Shown piece by piece: positions 9,218 to 16,915 of a DNA stretch of 37,132 nucleotides. How positions within the stretch are numbered: the stretch's first letter is position 1; every line of letters starts with the position of its first letter. The translations under genes were made by a program, and so were the position numbers. This DNA is from DRTC01 sp964521025 (GTDB lineage Bacteria > Cloacimonadota > Cloacimonadia > Cloacimonadales > TCS61). The stretch spans positions 1 to 37,132 of the forward strand of contig CAZFPK010000030.1 in NCBI GenBank assembly GCA_964521025.1. Direction: 5' to 3'. The notes beneath the pieces were generated by a model that did no database searches, was not told where the DNA came from, and was given only the letters and a program-made list of their open reading frames with translations.

Positions 9218-10709
9218 ATTTCCTTTCCTGATAATACTCTTTTTTTGTGTAAATCTCATCTGTTCCCAAAATAATTTCTCTCTTTCCGGATTGAATGAAA
9301 TAGAATTTATTTATCGTGACATCAGCGAAAAATATGAACTAAATCCGGCTGAAAACGGACAGAAATATAAAAGCTATTTTTCCAATAAACTCATGCTGCA
9401 GATGCAGTATTTCGACTTTCTTCTCGGAGCAAAACACAATTATTATCACCCGCGATATGATCGCTTCCTACCGATCGGTTCAATTGGAACTGAGGAAAAG
9501 GAAAATTATTTCGATGAATATTTTATCCAGTATGAATCCGATCTTTTTTTAGGAAGGTTGGGAACATTCGAGTCTGTGATCGGTTCCGGAATTATGCTCC
9601 ATAACTATCTCGATGAAGATTTTAACATCGATTCCCGTTTAGCCGGATTTTACAGCCAGACAAACCTGGAAAAATGGCAACTGAAAATTCTATACGGTTT
9701 GATGGAAAATGATGATGATGACTACCAGGAAGAAAATGAAAAAGATAATGTCGGAGCATTTGATATAAGGTTTGATCTAACTGATTTTCTGCGTCTGGGA
9801 GCAAGTTATGTCAGGCAGCAGACAAACCGGAAATTAGACAATGCTGATCATGATTACAGTCAGCGAGATGTGATCGGAGGTCGTATCGATTTACAGGCAG
9901 ATTTGTTTGAAATAAATTCCGAATATGCGGAAAGCAATGAATATTTCCTTCTTTTTGCTGATGATAAAAAAGGTCGAGCGCTCTATTCCAATGCTGTTTT
10001 ATATCTCGATAAATTCACCTTGAGCGGTACTTATAAAAACTATCGGAATTTCGATACGAAAATTTCCGACCTGCCGACTGTAAATCACAGCGAAGAACCG
10101 CTTCATGAAAGTTATATTCCCGGCACAGACGAACAAGGCTTTATGGGAGAGATAAGTTTCCTGCCCAATTTTGAAAATGAAATTATTTTGAATTACAGCG
10201 AAGGTTGGTCCGGTGATTCTCAAATTAAACAATCCGACTTTTATTCCGAAATTAAACACGATTTTGAGACTGCCACGATCACTGCTGAATTCAGTCAATT
10301 GGAACAACTCGATAATGAAGGCAAGAACTGGAAAAAGGAAATGACGCCGGTTATTACTTTAGATTTTTTTATAAAAGAATTTCCTATTGTGATCAAAGGT
10401 GAATATCAATACAAAAAAGAAGACAAAGCAGGAGACCTGGAATCGCATTTTGAACCGAAACTGCAGCTCGATATTTCCTATCTTGATTACTCTCTCTCCT
10501 TGATCGCAGAAACCCAGATCAGAGATTCCTTCGATACTCAAGACGGAGATTTTTGGATTGGTGGAGAATTTGCGGTTTACCTTTATAACTCGACTGATCT
10601 GCGTCTTTTTGTGGGTCAGGAAAAAGCCGGGAAAGTCTGCCGGAATGGAGTTTGTAAGATCCAACCAGAATTCGGTGGAGTCAGGTTGGAAGTAACAACA
10701 TGTTTCTAA
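9210..10709 (+). CDS. DUF6029-like outer-membrane beta-barrel protein
   Basis: The start ATG 9210 overlaps the end of the TlpA-like gene by 8 bases. 499 aa with signal peptide (MSKFPFLIILFFCVNLICSQ). The rest is alternating polar and aromatic beta-strands without catalytic motifs, ending in an aromatic strand (FGGVRLEVTTCF), as in outer-membrane barrels. Two or three cysteines lie near the C-terminus (KVCRNGVCK and the penultimate residue), which could be substrates for the neighbouring thiol proteins. From memory, the layout resembles DUF6029 proteins found beside TlpA-like genes in related bacteria; I could not search this. The function is unknown; a partner, receptor or anchor for the redox proteins is inference. 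Confidence 0.7.
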   Translation: MSKFPFLIILFFCVNLICSQNNFSLSGLNEIEFIYRDISEKYELNPAENGQKYKSYFSNKLMLQMQYFDFLLGAKHNYYHPRYDRFLPIGSIGTEEKENYFDEYFIQYESDLFLGRLGTFESVIGSGIMLHNYLDEDFNIDSRLAGFYSQTNLEKWQLKILYGLMENDDDDYQEENEKDNVGAFDIRFDLTDFLRLGASYVRQQTNRKLDNADHDYSQRDVIGGRIDLQADLFEINSEYAESNEYFLLFADDKKGRALYSNAVLYLDKFTLSGTYKNYRNFDTKISDLPTVNHSEEPLHESYIPGTDEQGFMGEISFLPNFENEIILNYSEGWSGDSQIKQSDFYSEIKHDFETATITAEFSQLEQLDNEGKNWKKEMTPVITLDFFIKEFPIVIKGEYQYKKEDKAGDLESHFEPKLQLDISYLDYSLSLIAETQIRDSFDTQDGDFWIGGEFAVYLYNSTDLRLFVGQEKAGKVCRNGVCKIQPEFGGVRLEVTTCF

Positions 10710-10712
10710 ATG

Positions 10713-10763
10713 ACTTTGCGAAAGTTCTTACAAAGAGATTCATAAAAGTAACTTTCGCAAAGT
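10713..10763. repeat. Perfect 14-bp inverted repeat, 23-base spacer
   Basis: ACTTTGCGAAAGTT (10713-10726) and AACTTTCGCAAAGT (10750-10763). The whole 70-base gap between the DUF6029-like gene and the beta-helix gene is nearly filled by it. A half copy (AACTTTGCGAAA) recurs at about 15363, so it seems to belong to a dispersed family. No T-run follows. Confidence 0.7.
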
Positions 10764-10779
10764 TAGATTTGGAGATGTT

Positions 10780-12876
10780 ATGAAAAAAAAAATAACGATA
10801 ACAATATTTTTTATTTCTCTCTTTTTTCCTTGTTTTTTTCTTCAATGTATTGAAGTCGGTGGTCATATATCCGAAGACACTACATGGTCTCCCGAAAACA
10901 ATCCTTACATTGTAACACATAATTTATTTGTCGATAGCGATGTAACATTAACAATTTTACCGGGAACAGTTGTAGAAGTTTATTCAGCTTTAGTCATCGA
11001 TAATGATCCCATTGATTTTTATTGGCAAAATGGAGAATCCGTTGCCAAGATGATCTGGGTTGATGGAAGAATTATTGCAGAGGGAACAGAGGAAGACAGT
11101 ATAGTTTTTACACGCTATCAAGATGATGAATCCAACTATCGCTGGGGATGTATTTTCTTTCCCGAGGGAAGTCCGGAATCAATTTTTCGTTATTGTGAGA
11201 TAAAACACACATATAAAAATGTAATGAATATTGGATATGGATTTCAGGGAGCTTTATGCAGTTGGAACGGTAGAGTAAGAGTAGAAAACTGTGAGTTTGA
11301 GAATAATTACATCGCTATCTGGTTAGAGAATACAACCGAACCGATGATGATCTACAAAAACACCTTTCGCAATAATTCCATTTATCCCACAAATTTAACT
11401 CCAATTTATATTTCACTAAACAATACAGATGCTTTTCTTGAACATAACTTGTTGGTTGCAAGGAATAAATTTCTATATAGAGGTTCGATTTTTTTAACCG
11501 ATGCTAATTACTTGATAGATTTTGTTTATAACTATATGGATAGTGTTCATATTTCAGTTAACAGACCGGATCAGGGGGTTATGATATCTTATGGGAATGT
11601 AGTATTGAATTCCGGTTTTGGAAGTGGTGGTATTTCATTTAGTGAGAATGATACTTGTTATGTCCTTAAAAATACAGTAATAAACAGTAACGGAGTTGGA
11701 ATTAGCGGATATCATGGTGTAATTGCAGATAATTATATAGAAAATAATGATGAGCAGTATTCTGTTAGAGCTCGTTGTGATTCAAGCAATATAGTTTACA
11801 ATAATATTGTAAAAGATTGTATTTATAGAGCGATCAATACTGAGGGTGCATACTCTGAAATATATAATAATATTATTATCAATAACTATATGTCACCTAT
11901 TGTATCAGAAGTTGATTATCTACACTTATTTAATAATGTAATTTATAATACAAGATATGCTTTCTTCTACCAAGATTTTCCAATGCTGGTTGAGAATAAC
12001 ATTTTTCTCACAACAGAAGGAATAATCGCACCAAACGGTCATGATGAAAATGCTTTATTCAGGAATAATTGTTTAACCTACCCGCTTCCTGCCGGAGTTA
12101 CGGATGGTGGAGGAAACATCTTCGATAATCCATTATTTGCAGACACTTTGAACGGAGATTTCCATTTACTTCCCGGGAGTCCGTGTATCGATGCCGGATA
12201 TGATACAACCTACACTTCCACCTTCGATGCGGATTATTTTCATAGAGTTATTGATGGTCTTAACGATGGAAATGCGATCATCGATATGGGAGCATTCGAG
12301 TTTGGTTCGAGTTTTATCGGTGGAATTCGAGGTTATGTTTATCAATCTGAAAACGGAGAATCGCTCGATATCGTCAAACTAAAGATCAACGGAAAACCAC
12401 CGGAATACAGCGATAGTCTCGGTTTCTTTGAATTCAAACTAAATGAAGGAACTTACAATATACAATGCAGCAGGTTTTATTATGATGATATTATTTTAAA
12501 TGGAATAGAAGTGATCGATGGAGAATTTACGGATATTGAGATTTATATGGATGAAACGGTGCAGGTAGATGAGCAGGAAGAAATTTCTAATTTCAAATTT
12601 CTAATTTCTAATTTTCCGAATCCGTTCAGTTCTTCGACTACAATTTCCTTTCAATTTAGCAACGAACAAAACGAACAAATAAAACTTGAAATATACAATA
12701 TTAAAGGTCAAAAAGTGAAAACTTTTAAAAATCAGCAAATCATCAAATCTCCAAATAATCAAATTCTTTGGGACGGAACGGATGAAAACAATAATCCTGT
12801 TTCAACAGGAATTTATCTCTATCGATTAAAAACAAATAACTTGAATATTAATAATAAAATGTTATATTTAAAATAA
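10780..12876 (+). CDS. Right-handed beta-helix surface protein with T9SS sorting domain
   Basis: ATG 10780 with GGAG six bases upstream; 698 aa and a signal peptide (MKKKITITIFFISLFFPCFF). The N-terminal part starts with the GHISEDTTWSPENNPYIV module, then a long region of beta-helix turns rich in N-N-I, E-N-N and Y-N-N motifs (about residues 100-420), as in parallel beta-helix or pectate-lyase-like repeats. A D-x-G metal-like motif (CIDAGYD) closes the helix, followed by a carboxypeptidase-regulatory-like domain (GGIRGYVYQSENGESL) and a sorting domain from NFPNPFSSST to the end. Likely an adhesin or glycan-binding surface protein; no catalytic residues are assigned. It is followed 11 bases later by another T9SS cargo gene, probably in one operon. 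The same helix module is fused to selenoproteins 5 and 6. Confidence 0.85.
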   Translation: MKKKITITIFFISLFFPCFFLQCIEVGGHISEDTTWSPENNPYIVTHNLFVDSDVTLTILPGTVVEVYSALVIDNDPIDFYWQNGESVAKMIWVDGRIIAEGTEEDSIVFTRYQDDESNYRWGCIFFPEGSPESIFRYCEIKHTYKNVMNIGYGFQGALCSWNGRVRVENCEFENNYIAIWLENTTEPMMIYKNTFRNNSIYPTNLTPIYISLNNTDAFLEHNLLVARNKFLYRGSIFLTDANYLIDFVYNYMDSVHISVNRPDQGVMISYGNVVLNSGFGSGGISFSENDTCYVLKNTVINSNGVGISGYHGVIADNYIENNDEQYSVRARCDSSNIVYNNIVKDCIYRAINTEGAYSEIYNNIIINNYMSPIVSEVDYLHLFNNVIYNTRYAFFYQDFPMLVENNIFLTTEGIIAPNGHDENALFRNNCLTYPLPAGVTDGGGNIFDNPLFADTLNGDFHLLPGSPCIDAGYDTTYTSTFDADYFHRVIDGLNDGNAIIDMGAFEFGSSFIGGIRGYVYQSENGESLDIVKLKINGKPPEYSDSLGFFEFKLNEGTYNIQCSRFYYDDIILNGIEVIDGEFTDIEIYMDETVQVDEQEEISNFKFLISNFPNPFSSSTTISFQFSNEQNEQIKLEIYNIKGQKVKTFKNQQIIKSPNNQILWDGTDENNNPVSTGIYLYRLKTNNLNINNKMLYLK

Positions 12877-12887
12877 ACGGAGGAATC

Positions 12888-13622
12888 ATGAAAAAATTAA
12901 TTATGTTATTAGGAGTTTTAGTTGCGATTTATCCTCTTTTCGCAGACCTGGAGATCGATATTCCGTTTGATCCGGATGTGATTGGTCCTGCGCATAATGG
13001 AACGAACTACACTTTTGAATCCGAACATTTTAATGTGATCAATAATGGAGTAACAGATGATTTCACTTTGACTGTTGTTTCTCCTGATCTGCCCGATGGT
13101 TGGGGTTTAATGTGGTGTCATGAACTCGACGGAGATGGTTCCTGTCATTTAAATTCTACCTGGGATTTTGTTTTCCCCAGCGGCAGCACTCTCGATCTTG
13201 ATTTTATCATCACAGTTGGGTCAGCGGATCAAATTACGATCACTTACACTTTTGAATCTGCATCATTACCGGAACCTGTGGTGATCACTTTTACTTTCCG
13301 CACAGAAGATTTTAGTGCTGCAGATGATTTCACTCTCGATGAACGGGAATTTCATTTATCAAATTATCCCAATCCCTTCTGGGAATCAACAGCGATTTCT
13401 TTTGATGTACCACAAAGTTCCAGGTTTGTGTCCCTTGATATTTATAATATTAAAGGTCAGAAAGTCAGAAATTTCTCGAATCTCCAAATCGACAGAGCGA
13501 CAGATCATCAAATCGAGTGGGATGGAACAGATGAGAATGGTTCCCGAGTTTTGAGAGGAACTTATTTCTATAAACTGAATACAGGAAACAGCCAAATAGT
13601 TAAAAAGATGACCATTTGGTAA
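12888..13622 (+). CDS. Small T9SS-sorted beta-sandwich protein
   Basis: ATG 12888 with ACGGAGGA upstream; 244 aa. Signal peptide (MKKLIMLLGVLVAIYPLFA), one beta-sandwich domain (about 20-145) containing WGLMWCHELDGDGSCH, then a sorting domain with NYPNPFWEST and YNIKGQKVRN. The two cysteines of the central domain are close enough to form a disulfide. The central domain has the same plan as the one after the thioredoxin domain of selenoprotein 2 (a VNLG/INNG turn, then strands up to a PDSYG/SGSTL turn). That suggests the same module occurs free here and fused to a U-x-x-C domain next door. The function is unknown. It is probably co-transcribed with the beta-helix gene upstream. Confidence 0.75.
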   Translation: MKKLIMLLGVLVAIYPLFADLEIDIPFDPDVIGPAHNGTNYTFESEHFNVINNGVTDDFTLTVVSPDLPDGWGLMWCHELDGDGSCHLNSTWDFVFPSGSTLDLDFIITVGSADQITITYTFESASLPEPVVITFTFRTEDFSAADDFTLDEREFHLSNYPNPFWESTAISFDVPQSSRFVSLDIYNIKGQKVRNFSNLQIDRATDHQIEWDGTDENGSRVLRGTYFYKLNTGNSQIVKKMTIW

Positions 13623-13648
13623 ACTTATAATTCGAGTTGTAAGGACGG

Positions 13649-13666
13649 CGTCAAACAAGTTTGACG
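13649..13666. other. Hairpin with 8-bp stem
   Basis: CGTCAAAC (13649-13656), loop AA, GTTTGACG (13659-13666), shortly after the stop of the small T9SS gene. There is no T-run after it, so a terminator is not certain. Confidence 0.5.
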
Positions 13667-13705
13667 AAGGACAACGACTTGAATCAGCGAAAACTTTCAA
13701 ACTCT

Positions 13706-13755
13706 AAAACTTAAGTCAAGTCAGATTAAAAGCTAACTTAACTCAAGTTTTCATC
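13706..13755. other. Long imperfect stem-loop upstream of selenoprotein 2
   Basis: Arms 13706-13724 and 13733-13751 pair at 16 of 19 positions around an 8-base loop. The 3' arm ends GTTTTC, a weak T-run, so it may terminate the preceding operon on the plus strand. Confidence 0.5.
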
Positions 13756-13756
13756 T

Positions 13757-13829
13757 ACCAAATCCCTGTTTAGGAATGTAAATTGCATAAAACTGTCATC
13801 ACCAATCAGGGGATTAGTAACGATATGTA
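13757..13829. repeat. Dispersed repeat copy (type with GGAATGTAAATTG and ATCAGGGGATTAGTAAC)
   Basis: Contains CCAAATCCCTGTTTAGGAATG, then AAATTG, then CAATCAGGGGATTAGTAACGA. A second copy lies at about 15411-15510 before selenoprotein 3, and a shorter relative at about 28647-28678. Both full copies end within 40 bases of a selenoprotein start. Confidence 0.55.
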
Positions 13830-13849
13830 AAACAGTAAAGGAAAATAAA

Positions 13850-15232
13850 ATGCAAAAAAAGAATTTTCTCATCCTGCTCTTTTTCATAATCACAACATTT
13901 CTGCTGGCGGAACTCGATGCTTATCCCAGAATAACATTAGCAGAAAATTTCTCGACAACGCTCTGAAGCAGTTGCCCCGATAGCTACTCCGGTCTGGATG
14001 TAGTTCATTCCATTTATGATTTTTCTGAATTCATCAGTATTCGTTATTATAGTTCTATGGGGTTATTCGGTTCCGAAGAGATCGACCAGGTTTTTGAATA
14101 TTACGGGATACCTTATGAACCGTCTGTTGTTTTCAACGGTTTGGAAATGATTTCCGGAGGAGGAGATGAAATTGCCTCAGGACAACCATATCTCGATGTC
14201 GTAACTCCACAAATCTTTGCTCCTTCACCCATCAAACTCGAGATAGATAGTTTCGATCCTGAAACAGGAAATATTGCCGTAACCGGATCTTTATTTTCTC
14301 CGGATGAAGATATTATCGATGCAACCATCAGGTTCATTTTACTCGAAGATGATATCGAAGATGATAATGAAGAGATCTATACTCATGTTGTCAGGGATAT
14401 TATTAAAGATGATTTTGATCTTTCCGGGCAGGGAAATACGATTACTTATGATAAAACATTTATCATTCCTGCAGAAAGTATTTTATCGAATTTGCATGCT
14501 GTAGCCTTCGTCCAGATGCCCGATCATGAAATAATCCAGTCCGTATCTAATTATCAAATCCCCGATTATAAAGTCCGGGCAATAGTTCCTTTCGAGACAA
14601 CCTGTTTCGATCCGGATTACGATCCCGAGGATGAAAATTATCTTTATGAAGGAGATTTTTTCTCCCTCGTGAATTTAGGATTCGCTGACGAGCTGACGAT
14701 TGTTCTCATCATAGATAATGCTCCGGAAAGTTGGAATTTTTCATATAGTGATGAAGATAATGAATATGAAAATCCAACGAATTTCTTTTTGGGATCCGGT
14801 GATTATAAAAAATTCAGAGTAAATATTTTCCCTGATTCTTATGGAACAGCAGAATATCATTTTGAGATTACATCAACGAATTCCGAATATGTTTATCAAA
14901 TACATTTCATTTATATGAATGTTGAAACAAATATCGATGATGAAATAAATCAAACCGGTTTTATTTCATTACATAATTATCCGAATCCATTCTCTTCCTC
15001 GACTACGATCTCTTTTAATGTAACACCAACCTCCCGGTTTGTCACTCTTGATATCTATAATATCAAAGGACAAAAAGTTAGAGAGTTTCCTGTCCTTCCC
15101 AGTGGAGTCGAGGGATCTATCATCTGGAACAGCAAAGATGAAAATGGAAAACCGGTTTCTCCCGGAATTTACCTCTATAAATTATCAGGTGAGAATTTTC
15201 AGATAACAAAAAAAATGATTCTGTTGCGGTAA
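13850..15232 (+). CDS. Selenoprotein 2: thioredoxin-like (U39-x-x-C) T9SS cargo
   Basis: ATG 13850 with AAAGGAAA upstream; TGA at 13964-13966 read as Sec39; 460 aa. The segment before the TGA encodes a signal peptide (MQKKNFLILLFFIITTFLLA) and the first strand; without it the remaining frame has no export signal. The motif is S-T-T-L-U39-S-S-C42-P, with the cis-proline loop GIPYEPSVVFNG (Pro91). Then come an Omp28-like beta domain, a beta-sandwich like that of the 12888 gene, and the T9SS sorting domain (from about residue 375, NYPNPFSSST to KKMILLR). The protein should be exported, cross the outer membrane and present a selenol/thiol pair. The role is not determined: reductase, isomerase or peroxidase are all possible. 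A default annotation would start at 14057 and miss the active site. Confidence 0.9.
13964..14005 (+). promoter_or_regulatory. Candidate SECIS of selenoprotein 2, GGUCU loop
   Basis: UGA at 13964-13966. AGCTAC (13982-13987) pairs with GTAGTT (14000-14005), and TCC (13988-13990) with GGA (13996-13998), around loop GGTCT (13991-13995), with T13999 bulged. The loop is identical to the E. coli fdhF SECIS loop, which also has a bulged U near the top (there on the 5' side, here on the 3' side). The loop G is 25 nt after the UGA. Confidence 0.82.
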
Positions 15233-15235
15233 CAC

Positions 15236-15547
15236 GATTCTCCGAATCGTTGTAATCAAGAAGCTCCGCTTCGTTTTTTTTGATATTTATTTTGGAAATC
15301 AATTGTGTTTGGTTTGAATCGGAGATTCAAGATTACAACGGAACAGAGTTCAGTGATACAACAACTTTGCGAAAATTCCCCGAAAGGAATTCTTCACTCC
15401 GTTTAATCATTGTTCCCAAACCCCGTTTGGGAATGTTAAATTGTGCTCCTGATCAAGAGATTAGTAACAATGGGAAAAAATTATGTTATCAATCAGGGGA
15501 TTGGTAACAATGCTTTTAGCAAAAAATCTAATAAAATTGGAGGATTT
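15236..15547. repeat. Spacer of nested palindromic repeats before selenoprotein 3
   Basis: No gene. It holds GATTC-TCC-GAATC (15236-15248), GAATC-GGA-GATTC (15316-15328), the 10-bp inverted repeat around the terminator, a half copy of the AACTTTGCGAAA element (about 15363) and a 9-bp perfect hairpin TTCCCAAAC/GTTTGGGAA (15413-15433, loop CCC). The latter begins the second copy of the repeat seen at 13757-13829; its GGGGATTGGTAAC part occurs just before the gene. Confidence 0.6.
15260..15281 (+). terminator. Intrinsic terminator after selenoprotein 2
   Basis: GAAGC (15260-15264), loop TCC, GCTTC (15268-15272), G, then eight T. It lies 28 bases after the stop, inside a larger palindromic element with arms CGTTGTAATC (15248-15257) and GATTACAACG (15331-15340). 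Confidence 0.7.
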
Positions 15548-16870
15548 ATGAAAAAAACAAAAGTATTTACAGGAATTTTATTGCTTCTTATGACATCATA
15601 CCTTTTTTCATCAGAAATGTATGTGGTCGGAGAAGTATTCACGCAAACCTGGTGAGGTTATTGTCCGGATGCCCGGGTCGGGCTGTTTCAATTGTATCAG
15701 AACAATGACCGTGTAGTACCTTTGATCTGGCAGGGAGATAGTAATGACGAAAGTCCTAACTATTCTGCTAGAGCAAATTTTTATGGTGTCGGAGGAATTC
15801 CACATGCTCAATTCGGTGGAATTCATGATGTTGTTGGAGGTGGCACCAATATGCTGCCTTATTATCAATCCAAATATAATATGCTGATCGATCTGGATAG
15901 TCCATTGACAATCGATCTGACATTCTATGTAAATGCACAAAGTGAATATATAATTCAAGCCGATGCAGAAGTTACAGGAGATATAACAACTTCTAACAAT
16001 AAAATATTGTTGATCTTAACCCGTTATATCAGTGATAGTTATTTTTCTTCTGTTGCTACTTATGAAGAAATGCCATTCAACCTGCTGCATATCGGACAAA
16101 CTGGAATTTATGAAACAGCAGTCGATCTACAACCAAACTGGAATATCGATGATCTGAAAGCTGTTGCTATCGTTCAAACCTGGGACAATGATCCTGCTCC
16201 AAACGAACATACTATCCATCAAGCTGCAATTGCCGGTTTCAGTTATCTTAATCCGGTCTCACCATCTTTGATCGATTTTGGCGATGTTGCTATCGGGTCT
16301 TCTCAAACAGAACAATTAGTCATCACAAATTATTGGGAAAGTGAACTTACCGGATCGATCTTTTCCATACCTAATTTTGAAATTGTATATAATTTCGTTG
16401 TTCCTGCTTTTGAAAGTATCGATCTGGATGTAACTTTCACTCCTACAGAAGAGACGGATTATCAAGGTGACATTATCATCACAACAAACAATGAAAATTT
16501 CCCGACCGTTTTTGTAACGGTTATGGGTTCCGGTTATGAAGATTCCGGAGTCGAGGGGGAATATCAAGCCAAGTCTTCACAATTAATAGATAATTATCCT
16601 AATCCATTCCACTCTAATACTACAATTTCTTATTATCTCGCAGCAGAGGATGAAGAAAATGCTAAGATATCGATCTATAATATGAAAGGACAGAGAGTGA
16701 AAACTTTAGCGTGCGTTAATTCATTTAACGCAAAAACGACGGAGTCGCTTTACCAAATTGAATGGAACGGAAAAGATGAAACCGGAAGACCGGTAAATTC
16801 CGGAATTTATTTTTATAAATTGAAGTCCGGTAGTTTTAATTCTGTCAAGAAGATGATCCTGCTCCGCTAA
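15548..16870 (+). CDS. Selenoprotein 3: thioredoxin-like (U36-x-x-C), Hydin-like domain, T9SS cargo
   Basis: ATG 15548 preceded by TTGGAGGA; TGA 15653-15655 read as Sec36; 440 aa. Signal peptide (MKKTKVFTGILLLLMTSYLFSS), then VVGEVFTQTW-U36-G-Y-C39-P, cis-proline loop GVGGIPHAQFGG (Pro85), Omp28-like beta region, then a Hydin/choice-of-anchor-D domain (IDFGDVAIGSSQTEQL, about 235-320) and the T9SS sorting domain (NYPNPFHSNT to KKMILLR). The sorting domain carries the palindromic in-frame insertion described in the findings. Selenoprotein 4 follows after a 45-base gap, suggesting one transcript. A default annotation would leave a 35-codon fragment plus a frame starting at 15692. Confidence 0.92.
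15653..15694 (+). promoter_or_regulatory. Candidate SECIS of selenoprotein 3
   Basis: UGA at 15653-15655. GCCCG (15671-15675), loop GGT (15676-15678), CGGGC (15679-15683): a 5-bp GC-rich stem with loop G 21 nt after the UGA. A basal stem ATTG/CAAT (15660-15663 with 15689-15692) has its 3' arm starting 34 nt after the UGA, as in selenoproteins 4 to 6. An alternative CCGG/CCGG pairing exists within the same stretch. Confidence 0.75.
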
Positions 16871-16915
16871 AACTATGCAGGATAAACCTTAACGAAACTA
16901 AAGAAAGGAAAAAAA

